NCBI RefSeq assembly: GCF_900289175.1
Contig: NZ_LT985747.1
Location: forward strand, 3,967,920 to 4,031,919
Source: Paenibacillus faecalis
Lineage (GTDB): Bacteria > Bacillota > Bacilli > Paenibacillales > Paenibacillaceae
Reading direction: 5' to 3'
DNA length: 64,000 nucleotides
The notes under the pieces were generated by a model. The model was not told where the DNA came from. It was given only the letters and a program-made list of their open reading frames with translations, and did no database searches. The position numbers were made by a program, and so were the translations under genes. This document shows, piece after piece, positions 44,231 to 52,469 of this stretch (position 1 is its first letter; each line of letters opens with the position of its first letter).

Positions 44231-45042
44231 TTAGGCGACTTGTTGTGCATGAGTTCGGTACTGTACCGGACTCATGCCTTTTAGTTTCGCCTTAATTCGC
44301 TTGTGATTATAATAATTGATGTATTTTGATAGCTCTTGTTTAAAATGCGCGATATTTTCAAATTCATTTACATAGAGAAATTCAGATTTCATAATGCCAA
44401 AGAAGCTTTCAATGACGGCATTATCGTAGCAATACCTTTGCGGGACATATTTTGTTTGATGCCACGTTTTTCAAGGGCATGACGATACTGTTTCATCTGA
44501 TAATGCCAGCCTTGGTCAGAATGAATCAATAGCTCATCTTTATCCGTTAGATGCTTGAATGCTTGATCTAACATCTTGGAAACAAGGGAATAGACAGGTC
44601 TTGAACCAATTGTATACGTAATAATTTCGCCATTATATAGATCTAGCATGGGAGATAAATATAGTTTTTCTCCAAACAATTTAAACTCTGTTATATCTGT
44701 AACCCATTTCTCATTTGGCTTTTCAGCGTTAAAATCGCGTTCTAAAATGTTTGGTGCAATCTTGCCAACCTCGCCTTTATACGAACGATATTTCTTCATA
44801 CGTATCAGGCACTTTAACCCCAATACCTTCATCAAGCGCTGCACTTTCTTATGATTAACATGGTGTCCACGATTCACTAGCTCATCTCGAATACGACGAT
44901 AACCGTAGCGCCCTTGGTGCTCCTTGTAAATCGCTTGAATAACGTCTTTTAACTTAGCATCTTTGTCAGGCATACTGAACGTTTTTACCATGTAATAATA
45001 CGTGCTTCGAGGGATATCCGCTAACTGTAGGAGTGCTTTCAC
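44231..45042 (-). pseudogene. IS3-family transposase orfB (DDE), frameshifted
   Basis: The DDE integrase domain is visible: WVTDITEF (first Asp) and LLIHSDQGWHYQ (second Asp). A base loss at about 44440 (GIATIMP in place of GNCYDNA) shifts the frame just before the third catalytic residue. The true continuation [16 protein letters not shown] and [10 protein letters not shown] is in another frame down to 44231. The helix-turn-helix RYGYRRIRDEL region is intact. Translation normally starts by -1 frameshift from orfA. Confidence 0.85.
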
Positions 45043-45056
45043 CGAGAATTCGTTCC

Positions 45057-45573
45057 TTAGTTCATAGACGACTTGGGCTTTGTCTTTTTTGGTGATTTTT
45101 CCTTGTTTTGAACTAAGGCATTCAACTTTTTTAAATACGCATTCTCCATACGCAAACGCTCTACCTCTGCTTGTAAAGCCTCAACGGACCCTTCTGCTAA
45201 CGTTTGATTCTTCTGTTCTTTTGAATCCTTTTTCATGGAGGGACGCCCCTTTTCCTTTGGTTGTAGGGCGTCTATTCCTCGTAATTCTAAGCTTCTTTGC
45301 CAGCTTAAAATGGTACTATGACTCGCAATATTAAATACCGCAGCCGTTTCTCTAACAGACAACCCATATTCATTCATATGATTAAGTATGTCTAGTTTAT
45401 CCTGTACGGAATATGGTGTATAGCGCTTTTTAAAAACTCCTTCACCATGATGCTCAAATAGTCTAGGACGGAGTGATGGAGTCCATGGACTTAGCAATTG
45501 ATTTCAAGCTTTCCGATCCATTTTGATAACGTATTACTACTTGTAATTTTTCGTCTGAACTAAACTTAGCCAT
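45057..45573 (-). pseudogene. IS3-family orfA, frameshifted
   Basis: The start MAKFSSDEKLQVVIRYQNGS at 45573 is normal, but after SIAKSMD the frame breaks (about 45475). The rest, LFEHHGEGVFKKRYTPYSVQ with a leucine-zipper-like tail LQAEVERLRMENAYLKKLNA, continues in another frame. OrfA normally binds the terminal repeats and helps assemble the transposase. Confidence 0.82.
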
Positions 45574-45653
45574 AAAAAACTGCACCTCCAGTGTTAGATG
45601 GTGTCTAACTATTGGAGTGCAGTTCATAGCGGGTGGTTTAATGTTTCGCACGC

Positions 45654-45682
45654 TAAAAAAAGTCGCCTTTAAAAGGCGACTA
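45654..45682 (-). terminator. Terminator of the nuclease cassette
   Basis: An AGTCGCCTTTTAAAGGCGACT stem is followed by seven U residues on the minus strand. It overlaps the stop codon of the nuclease gene. Confidence 0.85.
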
Positions 45683-46387
45683 GTCAGCGTCATCATCCCA
45701 ATTTTCTAATAAAGCAGGGTGTTTTTCCTTAAGGAATTTATCAAAATTTGTCTGGATTCTTAGTGCTTTCATTTTTAAATCAATAATCTCCAGTAAGCTC
45801 TCACCTTGCTCTATTGCTTTGAAATCATTGATATTGATATCGATAATATATGTACGATCCTCTAGTTTCTCCTTAAGTAAGAAAATCTTCCTTGTTAACC
45901 CCGTTGCTGAACTCCAGTTACTCCCCGAAAGACCATAGTAAGAAAAAAGAAGACCAATCTTGGATTGATTTGAAGCAAGAAGTGTATAAAACTTTCCTAC
46001 CCATGTTACACTGATTTTTTTATTATAGTTCTTACATTCCGAGAGAAACATTTCCCCAGGAAGTGTAATAAAATCCTTTAGTCTCTTTCCAATATGATTT
46101 AACTCGAGAAGTTGGTCAATTTCATTGGTGGTGTTCCTTATATTATCATACACGTCAAAAATACTGGATTTTTCAAGAAGAAATGTCACCAAGTTCTCTA
46201 GGGCTCTTCCCTTATCCGCTGTAGATGCTTTACCTGACCCTTCATGTAGGGTGATTAGCTTTTCAAGAAGAACTTTATATTCATGTTCGTCTTTTTCATC
46301 AAGTCTGGTAATTTCTCTAAACCTCTTCTTCTCATCAGCAAATTGACTTAAGATATATTCTTTAGCTGTAAGCCCTACGTCACTCAT
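45680..46387 (-). CDS. PD-(D/E)XK nuclease-like protein, third gene of a three-gene cassette
   Basis: A 235-residue protein with the restriction-endonuclease-like core: Glu64 in GRALENLVTFLLEKS, Asp91 in NEIDQLLEL, and the ExK pair Glu117/Lys119 in FLSECKNYNKK, spaced as in Mrr-type and Holliday-junction-like nucleases. A helical N-terminus (1-55) precedes it. Its ATG overlaps the preceding stop by eight bases (ATGAGTGA). The product probably cuts DNA when triggered by its partners. Which DNA and what signal are unknown. I could not match the three-gene set to a named defence system. Confidence 0.75.
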   Translation of the reverse strand: MSDVGLTAKEYILSQFADEKKRFREITRLDEKDEHEYKVLLEKLITLHEGSGKASTADKGRALENLVTFLLEKSSIFDVYDNIRNTTNEIDQLLELNHIGKRLKDFITLPGEMFLSECKNYNKKISVTWVGKFYTLLASNQSKIGLLFSYYGLSGSNWSSATGLTRKIFLLKEKLEDRTYIIDININDFKAIEQGESLLEIIDLKMKALRIQTNFDKFLKEKHPALLENWDDDAD

Positions 46388-46751
46388 CAGAAACCACCTT
46401 GTAAATAACTATGCTGTCATTAATTGGATCTAATTCAGTCATACATTCTTCACACTCAACATATTGTGGCAGTTGATTAATCGTTTCGTATCCGATCCCT
46501 GTAAATCTCCTACAATTTCTACAGTATAACTCGTAATGCGGTCTTATTATCCCCAGATCCTTTATAGTTTCTAGAATGCCATATGCTTCACTCATCGGGA
46601 TATCAAGATGTCTAATTAATGAACCTGGGTAGATATAATTTCCTTTTTTATACGAACTGATTATCGAGAGTAAGGTCTCTAGTTTGCTCGGCGTTATCTT
46701 TTCCGAATGTTCTAAGCTCTCTTTGATTTTTAATAATATACTCGGTGACAT
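46380..46751 (-). CDS. Winged-helix plus zinc-ribbon protein, second gene of the cassette
   Basis: A 123-residue protein. Residues about 20-72 look like a winged helix (SLIRHLDIPMSEAYGILETI) and residues 73-108 hold a zinc ribbon with ligands Cys77, Cys80, Cys100, Cys103 (YCRNCRRF, VECEECMTE). This design suits nucleic-acid binding or adaptor function. It overlaps the first gene by 104 bases in another frame, and the nuclease gene by eight. Its ATG at 46751 has GGAGAAG about 10 bases upstream. The dense overlaps argue that the three proteins act together. Confidence 0.7.
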   Translation of the reverse strand: MSPSILLKIKESLEHSEKITPSKLETLLSIISSYKKGNYIYPGSLIRHLDIPMSEAYGILETIKDLGIIRPHYELYCRNCRRFTGIGYETINQLPQYVECEECMTELDPINDSIVIYKVVSDE

Positions 46752-47817
46752 AATTCATCTTCTCCATCTCAGAATGACGACCGTAATACTGTAATATTGT
46801 ATAATCTTCATCTGTGACACCGAACTTGAACTTTACTTTGGTCTTGTCGCTTTTCCAAACCAAAGTAATCCATGGTAAGTCCGCGAGAGTTTCGGTTTCG
46901 GTGACGAAGGTTTCAAGCAACTTTTTTATTTCTGGACTTTTATCAAAAAGTTCTTGATTAGCTCTTATTAATTCCTTCAATTCACCGAGTAAAGGAAGAA
47001 CGTAATTTTCATTGATTCCATTTTCAAGTATAGCTTTTCCGCCTTTTTGGAAACTCATTGATTGAGCATCTACTACAACTTCTGCCTGTTTACTTTTTTT
47101 AATGTATTCAATAACCGGAGGGAAATTAACTGGTCTAAAAGAACACTGAAGTTTTTTTTCAAACCAATCTAGAATAGAGTCAATTTGCGATTCATAGAAT
47201 AAATCAGATGGTCTAAAAATCGCACTTGTGCTATCTAATCGGACTTCAAGGATATTCATGTGCTTAAAATAAATACCCAGAATAGGGTATTTAATTTGTT
47301 TTTTCTCTCCCGATCCGGGAATATGACCACTCAGAACTTTACTAAACTTAAACATAAAGACATTACCAATCATCAAACTGGTTGGTTTGGAAACACCTTG
47401 TAATATATTCGTAGAGAAATCATGATTGTAACTAGGACTTAAAAAGTTGTTAATTTCCCCTTTATCTTGTAAGTCCTTAATTAGATCTTCATTTATTTGG
47501 TCTACATGAAATACTGCAGCGTATTTATACGATTTATAAAATTCGTTCCGTTCAATATGCATTACTGCTTTCTGTTCACGGTCAATTGCCAGTGAAAGTT
47601 GCTCAATCGTACTTTCTACCTCTGATAGATCAAGGATGTCTTTGCTTCGAGGTGTCTTCTTCCCCCTTTTTAAAAGCAAAACCTCCCCCTTCTCCATTTT
47701 TTTCAGTAAGCTGTCTTGCATATACTTTGGGTACCCTTCAGATATCGTCGATGTTAATAACTTTTTGTAAGAGGATACGGAATCATTAACACTTTCTTCT
47801 TCAAATATATCCGTCAT
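46648..47817 (-). CDS. Unknown 389-residue protein, first gene of the cassette
   Basis: A soluble alpha/beta protein with no membrane helix. Notable segments are KSYKYAAVFHVDQINEDLIK, a central basic-aromatic region (VFMFKFSKVLSGHIPGSGEK), a charged helical part at about 270-320 (LLGELKELIRANQELFDKSP), and a C-terminal strand-rich end. I recognise no family. I chose the ATG at 47817, five bases after AGGTGG. It has a predicted promoter (47870-47896). Its position as first gene suggests a sensor or scaffold for the nuclease. Confidence 0.65.
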   Translation of the reverse strand: MTDIFEEESVNDSVSSYKKLLTSTISEGYPKYMQDSLLKKMEKGEVLLLKRGKKTPRSKDILDLSEVESTIEQLSLAIDREQKAVMHIERNEFYKSYKYAAVFHVDQINEDLIKDLQDKGEINNFLSPSYNHDFSTNILQGVSKPTSLMIGNVFMFKFSKVLSGHIPGSGEKKQIKYPILGIYFKHMNILEVRLDSTSAIFRPSDLFYESQIDSILDWFEKKLQCSFRPVNFPPVIEYIKKSKQAEVVVDAQSMSFQKGGKAILENGINENYVLPLLGELKELIRANQELFDKSPEIKKLLETFVTETETLADLPWITLVWKSDKTKVKFKFGVTDEDYTILQYYGRHSEMEKMNYVTEYIIKNQRELRTFGKDNAEQTRDLTLDNQFV

Positions 47818-47869
47818 ATAGACCACCTGTTTATCATTTTGGGTAATTCTCCCTAAAATAATAACACAG

Positions 47870-47896
47870 ATTATAAAAATAGGAACCCTTTAGCAA
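47870..47896 (-). promoter_or_regulatory. Predicted promoter of the nuclease cassette
   Basis: On the minus strand, TTGCTA and a perfect TATAAT are spaced by 15 bases, ending 53 bases before the first cassette gene. Confidence 0.45.
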
Positions 47897-47920
47897 CAGA
47901 TTTTTGAATACTGTAACATT

Positions 47921-47953
47921 AAATTGAGCCGAACTATTTAGCGGCTCAATTTA
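47921..47953 (-). terminator. Terminator at the end of hicB
   Basis: A perfect AAATTGAGCCG/CGGCTCAATTT stem overlaps the hicB stop codon. It insulates hicB from the cassette promoter. Confidence 0.75.
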
Positions 47954-48291
47954 TACAAGCAATATTGATTTAATGAAACATTCTCGGCTGCAGCTCGTTC
48001 CGCAAGGTGTTTGTGCAAACTCTTAGGCACTCGCAAGTTAAATTTACCACTGTAGGCATCTTCCGTATTTGGTTCTGAAATCGGATCGCCATATTCAAGC
48101 TTAACTTCAAGATAACCTTCCATGGCCTCCCGGATGCTTTCGTAAGCCTCTTCCAACGTGTTACCGTTGCTTTGGCAACCGTCCAATTCAGCGACAGAGG
48201 CGTAAAAGTAACTTCCGCTTTCATCTTTAATATGTCGTATCTGAATTGTATACGGGAGCGCCATGTAATACGCTAAATCCTTATTTGCCAT
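47938..48291 (-). CDS. hicB: HicB family antitoxin
   Basis: A 117-residue antitoxin: partly degraded-RNase-H fold N-terminal domain (YFYASVAELDGCQSNGNTLE, EAYESIREAMEGYLEVK) that blocks the HicA active site, and a C-terminal ribbon-helix-helix (FNLRVPKSLHKHLAERAAAE) that binds its own operator. It sits downstream of a hicA gene with the normal toxin-first order. The toxin is frameshifted, so this antitoxin has no obvious partner in the window. Confidence 0.88.
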   Translation of the reverse strand: MANKDLAYYMALPYTIQIRHIKDESGSYFYASVAELDGCQSNGNTLEEAYESIREAMEGYLEVKLEYGDPISEPNTEDAYSGKFNLRVPKSLHKHLAERAAAENVSLNQYCLYKLSR

Positions 48292-48320
48292 TGTTTTTTG
48301 ACTAGGATATTATTTGTATT

Positions 48321-48350
48321 AGGATAGGGGAGCCGTCACTCCCCTATCCT
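48321..48350. promoter_or_regulatory. Perfect 12-bp hairpin at the hicA stop codon
   Basis: AGGATAGGGGAG pairs with CTCCCCTATCCT. It overlaps the end of hicA and precedes hicB. No T-run follows, so it may slow decay or adjust the toxin-antitoxin ratio. Confidence 0.6.
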
Positions 48351-48559
48351 ATCCAATACGTCTTTGATGTAGACCGCCTTTAGTGGTGTTTCCTTCTTGA
48401 TGGTGATTAGGTCGCCGGATTCATTTCGGAAATGGTGGTGTGAACCTCTCGTTGGCACTAATATGTATCCGTAATGCCGGAGAACCTTTGCGACTTCATC
48501 ATATTGGATACCACTTGGCGGTTCTTCATTTTCTGGATGAGTTTAGCTATCCTAGCCAT
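48336..48559 (-). pseudogene. hicA: HicA toxin gene inactivated by a one-base deletion
   Basis: The ATG at 48559 follows a perfect AGGAGGTG. It reads MARIAKLIQKMKNR and then goes out of frame at about 48515-48522. The remaining family sequence is in the next frame: PSGIQYDEVAKVLRHYGYIL, then RGSHHHFRNESGDLITIKKE with the catalytic His, then AVYIKDVLDRIGE and stop. Restoring one base would give a normal HicA of about 74 residues. As written, translation ends after about 34 residues. Confidence 0.85.
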
Positions 48560-48983
48560 GTTTCACCTCCTGTATTTTTCTGTCCTGTTTAAATTGCCTG
48601 ATTAGCATATAAGAAAATAGATAGTGAAGCCTGTAGCAAGCGATATTAAAGCAATATCGTATAGTGTATCTGGCACCGCTTCTGAAAGAACGGCGACCGT
48701 ACCGGCCGCAGCAAAAACGCTACGCTCCTTGCTATTAAAAGCATCTGTACTTAGTAACTAGAGAGGAAGAACAAAACCATTTTACTGAGAAACGAAAATC
48801 TGTGTCAAAATCACATTTTTCAAAATATTCAGTATTTACACGAAAACTCATAACAAACCCAAGCATTTCCTCACTAATTCGAATCTATGTGATGAATTCT
48901 ATAATGATTTTTGATTTTTTCATTATGTGTAAAAAAGGCCGCTGAAGTATCAGCGACCAAATTGGAATAATTCGTTTACATTT
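48560..48983. other. Intergenic region without a supported gene
   Basis: On the minus strand a 51-codon open stretch at about 48599-48755 encodes a hydrophobic tail (LYDIALISLATGFTIYFLIC) but has no start codon or ribosome site. It may be the end of a lost membrane-protein gene. A hairpin-poor AT-rich stretch follows. Confidence 0.4.
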
Positions 48984-49502
48984 TTATATCCAATCCCAGT
49001 ATTTATTTCCTTGACTCACAATAAAGCGATCTAACCAGGTTTGAAAATCACATTTCAAACTTCTAAGGTATTCAATTGGAGAGTATGAATCAATCACGTA
49101 CACATACTCCGATTTTCCTTGTGCAGCTTCTTCTAAATTAATAATAATGTAATCTTGCAAAATATAAGCCACATTTAACAACTCGGATTTTTCATAGGTC
49201 AAATCAATGATGTCCTTCTGCTCTATAACGGTATCAACGTTATATAATTCATTTTCTTCCCCAAAGAGCATACAACCATTTGTGATTCTTAGAAAATCTT
49301 CATAATCTTTTGGTAACTTATAACTTATTTTTTCTAAAAGAATTGACAGATCTTCATCCCTGGCCGGAGCATTCAAATGTAAAATCACTTCTTCTTCATA
49401 TCCATTAATATTCTGAATAACTACTGGGTCTTTATTTTTACTAACCAAATGTTTAAATCCTTTGTTTAATGCTTCTAAGTTATTCACAATATTCGTCCTC
49501 AC
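48984..49502 (-). CDS. SMI1/KNR4 (SUKH) family immunity protein
   Basis: A 172-residue cytoplasmic protein. The SUKH pattern is seen in LPKDYEDFLRITNGCMLFGE, DLTYEKSELLN and YVYVIDSYSPIEYLRSLKCD, followed by FQTWLDRFIVSQG. SUKH proteins neutralise many nuclease toxins of bacterial competition systems by direct binding. The gene starts nine bases after the HNH toxin gene on the same strand, so the pair is an operon and this is the expected immunity factor. Confidence 0.87.
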   Translation of the reverse strand: MRTNIVNNLEALNKGFKHLVSKNKDPVVIQNINGYEEEVILHLNAPARDEDLSILLEKISYKLPKDYEDFLRITNGCMLFGEENELYNVDTVIEQKDIIDLTYEKSELLNVAYILQDYIIINLEEAAQGKSEYVYVIDSYSPIEYLRSLKCDFQTWLDRFIVSQGNKYWDWI

Positions 49503-49511
49503 CTTTTATAA

Positions 49512-50462
49512 CTAATATCTAGTAAACCACGGACTTACGGTACCAGTATGAAAAGTCTTTGGCAGCGGAATAAGATTACTATAATCATTAGTTCCCCCTA
49601 GGTTTCTAGGCCGCATATGATGAACGTGATTTTTATTCCAATCATATACATTTGGATATTTTTTATTATACCATTGTATATACTTATTACGGTCATGTGT
49701 TGTCCATTTAACCGAAGGGACACGAGCCCAATCAGCCCTTGCAGGTTCCTTCATAACTTTTTTTGACGCAGGGTCAGTATAAACCGGATATAGGTCACCT
49801 ATTTTATTTACCAAAAGAGTATCAGTGTTTGCTCTATCCGTCCCTACAACTCCGCCAAGCAAATTTTTCGCTGTCAAATCTAACACACCTGTATAAAAAC
49901 CAGTTCCACTTATGTTAAAAGTATGCTTGACTTCAGCGCCGACCTTTATACCAAGAACCCCCTGCAGAGTATAAGTAACAGAAGATATTACCGACGTTGA
50001 ATTGGATCTAGTTGCTGCTTTTCCTAACTGAAGCTTAAAATCTAATTTATTTGGCTTTTTCCCTGTAATACTTCGAATCGTAGATTTCATAGTCATCTGA
50101 GATTTACCAGGCACTGGATCAATCCTAGTGGAAACAGTTACACCATTCACAGCAGTAGGTGAAACAGAAAGAGTATTAAGTTGACTTTCATCAATTTCAT
50201 TTGTAGTAGTTGTACCGTCTTCGTTAAATGACATAAAGTAGTATCTTTCTGTTATTTCATTTGGGTTATCGTATTCCCCAAATTGTTTAACAAATTCTAA
50301 CGGAATTTCAGTCCCAATTTCACTCTCGTTAACCCCTAAATACTGAACACTAATTGAACTTTCTTCAACCGAAGCTGATGAAGCATTAGAGAAACCTGGC
50401 AATAATTGAATCGTTAAGACAAATGCAAGTAATACCGATAAGAGCCATTTAGATTTTTTCAA
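49512..50462 (-). CDS. Secreted HNH-nuclease toxin
   Basis: A 316-residue protein. A Sec signal peptide (MKKSKWLLSVLLAFVLTIQL..., cut near residue 27) leads to a middle region of about 220 residues with no known repeat, and a C-terminal HNH nuclease (about 270-310). The nuclease reads HVHHMRPRNLGGTNDYSNLI and then PLPKTFH, with the paired His, the Asn and the last His all present. It is far smaller than typical polymorphic toxins and carries its own signal, so it probably leaves the cell by the general route. It is paired with the SUKH immunity gene. Targets are probably related cells. Confidence 0.82.
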   Translation of the reverse strand: MKKSKWLLSVLLAFVLTIQLLPGFSNASSASVEESSISVQYLGVNESEIGTEIPLEFVKQFGEYDNPNEITERYYFMSFNEDGTTTTNEIDESQLNTLSVSPTAVNGVTVSTRIDPVPGKSQMTMKSTIRSITGKKPNKLDFKLQLGKAATRSNSTSVISSVTYTLQGVLGIKVGAEVKHTFNISGTGFYTGVLDLTAKNLLGGVVGTDRANTDTLLVNKIGDLYPVYTDPASKKVMKEPARADWARVPSVKWTTHDRNKYIQWYNKKYPNVYDWNKNHVHHMRPRNLGGTNDYSNLIPLPKTFHTGTVSPWFTRY

Positions 50463-50847
50463 CTTTTTCCCTCCATTGACTAGGTGTATTAAGGGCCTGC
50501 TTCAATCTTACAACGCCTCCCCCACTCCAAATTTAGGCACCTATGGATACAACACTCAATTTAAGGAAGTAGTTACTCTTTTTTCTTAAAATATTTAAAA
50601 TAATTCAAAAACCACGCAGCATTTATGCAAAAAAAGCGAGAAGAGGTACGCCCCGGTTACAATTGCCGCATTCATGCGACTCGTGCGTGTCATTCTCGCC
50701 TTATTTCCACAATACAAATATCAGAAAAAAATACAACTCCCACATATTAAAACAGCCATAACAGGTTATAAATCATGTACCCTCATGGCTTTCTTAGATC
50801 CTAGCTTGTTTACGGATCAAATATGATATTACTTCAATTAATATAAT
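50463..50847. other. Intergenic region with a long imperfect hairpin
   Basis: No gene is seen. At 50630-50702 an A-run and GCGAGAA pair with TTCTCGC and a T-rich stretch around a loop that itself can fold (GCATTCATGC). It could be a bidirectional terminator with a structured loop or a small RNA. Confidence 0.45.
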
Positions 50848-50885
50848 AAAACGGTAAAATCAAAAAAACTGATTCTACCGTTTTT
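50848..50885. terminator. Bidirectional intrinsic terminator
   Basis: An AAAACGGTA-AATCA arm pairs with TGATT-TACCGTTTT, with one mismatch. It lies just past the 50891 gene. Confidence 0.78.
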
Positions 50886-50890
50886 AAAAT

Positions 50891-51412
50891 CTACATAAGT
50901 ATATTATTTAATGTTTCAATAAATTCCTCTTTATTTTGAGGGGTGTAAGAATCGGGCAAAAGGCTAAGTAGTTTGTCTATTTCATTTTTCAAATCCTTAA
51001 ATTCACTTATACTATTTTCTTTTTCTAAAGCAAAGTCAGACATCCCTGCAAACATTGCCTCGTCTACATTTTCCAATACCTGTTCTATGATATGAGGATT
51101 CATGTTTGTCGATGTCATAGAGTTCTTAAATCGAATAAATGAATTAATTGCCATGTTAAGTCTTTCGTCTGCATTAACTAATAGATGCATATTCTCTTTT
51201 TTTTCATTTCCTTCTTCTATTTCATTTATAAATTTACTGAAATAATCAAGACCATGAATAAATACTCTATAAGAGCTACTATCTCCGGTTCCATAATTGT
51301 CTTTGTCATTTACATATTGATTATAATAAACAACAGACAATAATACATTCAAGAAGATAGAAATAATTAGAACAATCTTTAAAGGATTTTTCAATTTCTC
51401 CAGTCCATTCAA
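50891..51412 (-). CDS. Single-pass membrane protein of unknown function
   Basis: A 173-residue protein with one N-terminal helix (LKIVLIISIFLNVLLSVVYY, about residues 11-30) and a hydrophilic, helical, acidic outer domain (FINEIEEGNEKKENMHLLVN, LENVDEAMFAGMSDFALEKE). It probably faces outside. No family is recognised. It lies next to the toxin pair but is separated from it by a terminator and more than 400 bases. Confidence 0.6.
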   Translation of the reverse strand: MNGLEKLKNPLKIVLIISIFLNVLLSVVYYNQYVNDKDNYGTGDSSSYRVFIHGLDYFSKFINEIEEGNEKKENMHLLVNADERLNMAINSFIRFKNSMTSTNMNPHIIEQVLENVDEAMFAGMSDFALEKENSISEFKDLKNEIDKLLSLLPDSYTPQNKEEFIETLNNILM

Positions 51413-51740
51413 GTAGGATTAATTTATTGTAAGGAAAAAAGGCAAAGTTTGAAGTGTGGAATGAACAGCAACTGAAAATCTTCTTAGATATAGCAGCCCA
51501 AGATCAACATGATACAAAAAATGATAGCAGCATTCGATCAATTGCTTTGTTTGCTAACACTGTATAAATGCAAGCTGTTCCTAAATACAATTGGTGACTC
51601 GATCTTAGGAACCAAATCGAGGACGAAAACCCACTTTACTCGAATAAAGGGTGGAAAAATGGTAGAAGTATAGGTTATTTAACAATTACGGCGCGATTCC
51701 GAAAACTCGGAAAACCGCGCCGTCATTGACTTTCTAAGGA
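51413..51740. other. Region between the accessory genes and tRNA-Thr
   Basis: No gene is seen. A hairpin at 51626-51656 (CCCACTTTA/TAAAGGGTGG) and the strong terminator at 51686-51725 are the only structures. This is where an element integrated at the tRNA 3' end would have its junction, but no repeat of the tRNA end was found. Confidence 0.45.
51686..51725 (-). terminator. Terminator after tRNA-Thr
   Basis: An ACGGCGCG/CGCGCCGT stem with an inner CCGA/TCGG helix is followed by an AT-rich flank, 16 bases past the tRNA 3' end. Confidence 0.75.
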
Positions 51741-51812
51741 TGCTGGTGAAGGGAATTGAACCCCCGACCTACGCATTACGAGTGCGTTGCTCTACCCCTG
51801 AGCTACACCAGC
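51741..51812 (-). tRNA. tRNA-Thr (anticodon CGT)
   Basis: A full cloverleaf on the minus strand: acceptor GCTGGTG pairs with CACCAGC, D-arm GCTCAGGGGTAGAGC, anticodon stem ACGCA/TGCGT with loop CTCGTAA (anticodon CGT), and T-arm GGGGGTTCAATTCCC. The CCA end is not encoded. The 3' end faces the accessory region, the usual side for island integration. Confidence 0.95.
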
Positions 51813-51905
51813 AAATAAAATGTCGTAATAAAACGACAAAAAATATTATAACTCGCTCAAATAAAATTTCAACCCTTTTTATATGGAAAAGACGGAGGTT
51901 ATCTG

Positions 51906-52211
51906 TTAATTTCCTAGTTTTTTCCGTACGGATTGAAGTTTTTGCTTGCTCGAAGAGACTTGATCACGGCGGTCATCGATTTTGACGGATGTCGATACCC
52001 GCTGAGCGCCAGACAGAAAAGGCGCTTCATGCAAAGCAGCAATAGCCCGCCATACAGAGGAAAGTTCCCCTTCTATAATCGTGCTCATCGAGGTTAGCTC
52101 GTAAGAGATTCCTTCCTGCCTTTCCAGTACCCGCTGCATCTCGGCAACATACTTACTCAAACTGGTCGTCGCCGTTCCAATCGGGATAACGGTAACTTCT
52201 GCAATGGCCAT
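51906..52211 (-). CDS. MTH1187/YkoF-type thiamine-binding protein
   Basis: A 101-residue protein of the UPF0045/MTH1187 family, a ferredoxin-like fold that binds thiamine or its hydroxymethylpyrimidine part. Signatures are MAIAEVTVIPIGTATTSLSK, YELTSMSTIIEGEL and the C-terminal RVSTSVKIDDRRD. The ATG follows a GGAGG-like site. It is monocistronic; no TPP riboswitch precedes it. Confidence 0.88.
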   Translation of the reverse strand: MAIAEVTVIPIGTATTSLSKYVAEMQRVLERQEGISYELTSMSTIIEGELSSVWRAIAALHEAPFLSGAQRVSTSVKIDDRRDQVSSSKQKLQSVRKKLGN

Positions 52212-52469
52212 CTTGCTTCACCCTCCTCAACCAAATGAATATTTATATTGTATCAGCCAGCAGCCATATTTCAAAATTACCCCACTACCAATCACCTATT
52301 TTTTCCGCAAAAATAATAATTTATAAGGGTCTAAATCGCCGAATAAACCCCTATCATTCGTCTGTTTATGCGAAATATCACATCCCTATTGGCACTTTGC
52401 AGATTAGCGGATTATGAGGTCATTTGCTATAATTCGAATTGCGTCAAATTTTAAGATTATAGTTTACAA

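Larger units (their letters stand above)
44201..45626 (-). mobile_element. IS3-family (IS150-like) insertion sequence, inactive
   Basis: Ends TGACCCCATAAAGTTAGACA (left) and TGAACTGCACTCCAATAGTT (right, minus strand) enclose orfA and orfB on the minus strand, with an A-AAA-AAG slippery run at the orfA/orfB overlap as in active relatives. Both reading frames are broken. The flanks CCACCCGCTA and TAGCGGGTGG are complementary, suggesting insertion into the loop of a hairpin. Confidence 0.85.

Noticed and set aside
48599..48755. Hydrophobic 51-codon stretch on the minus strand
   Set aside because: No start codon or ribosome site; may be a gene fragment but cannot be supported.
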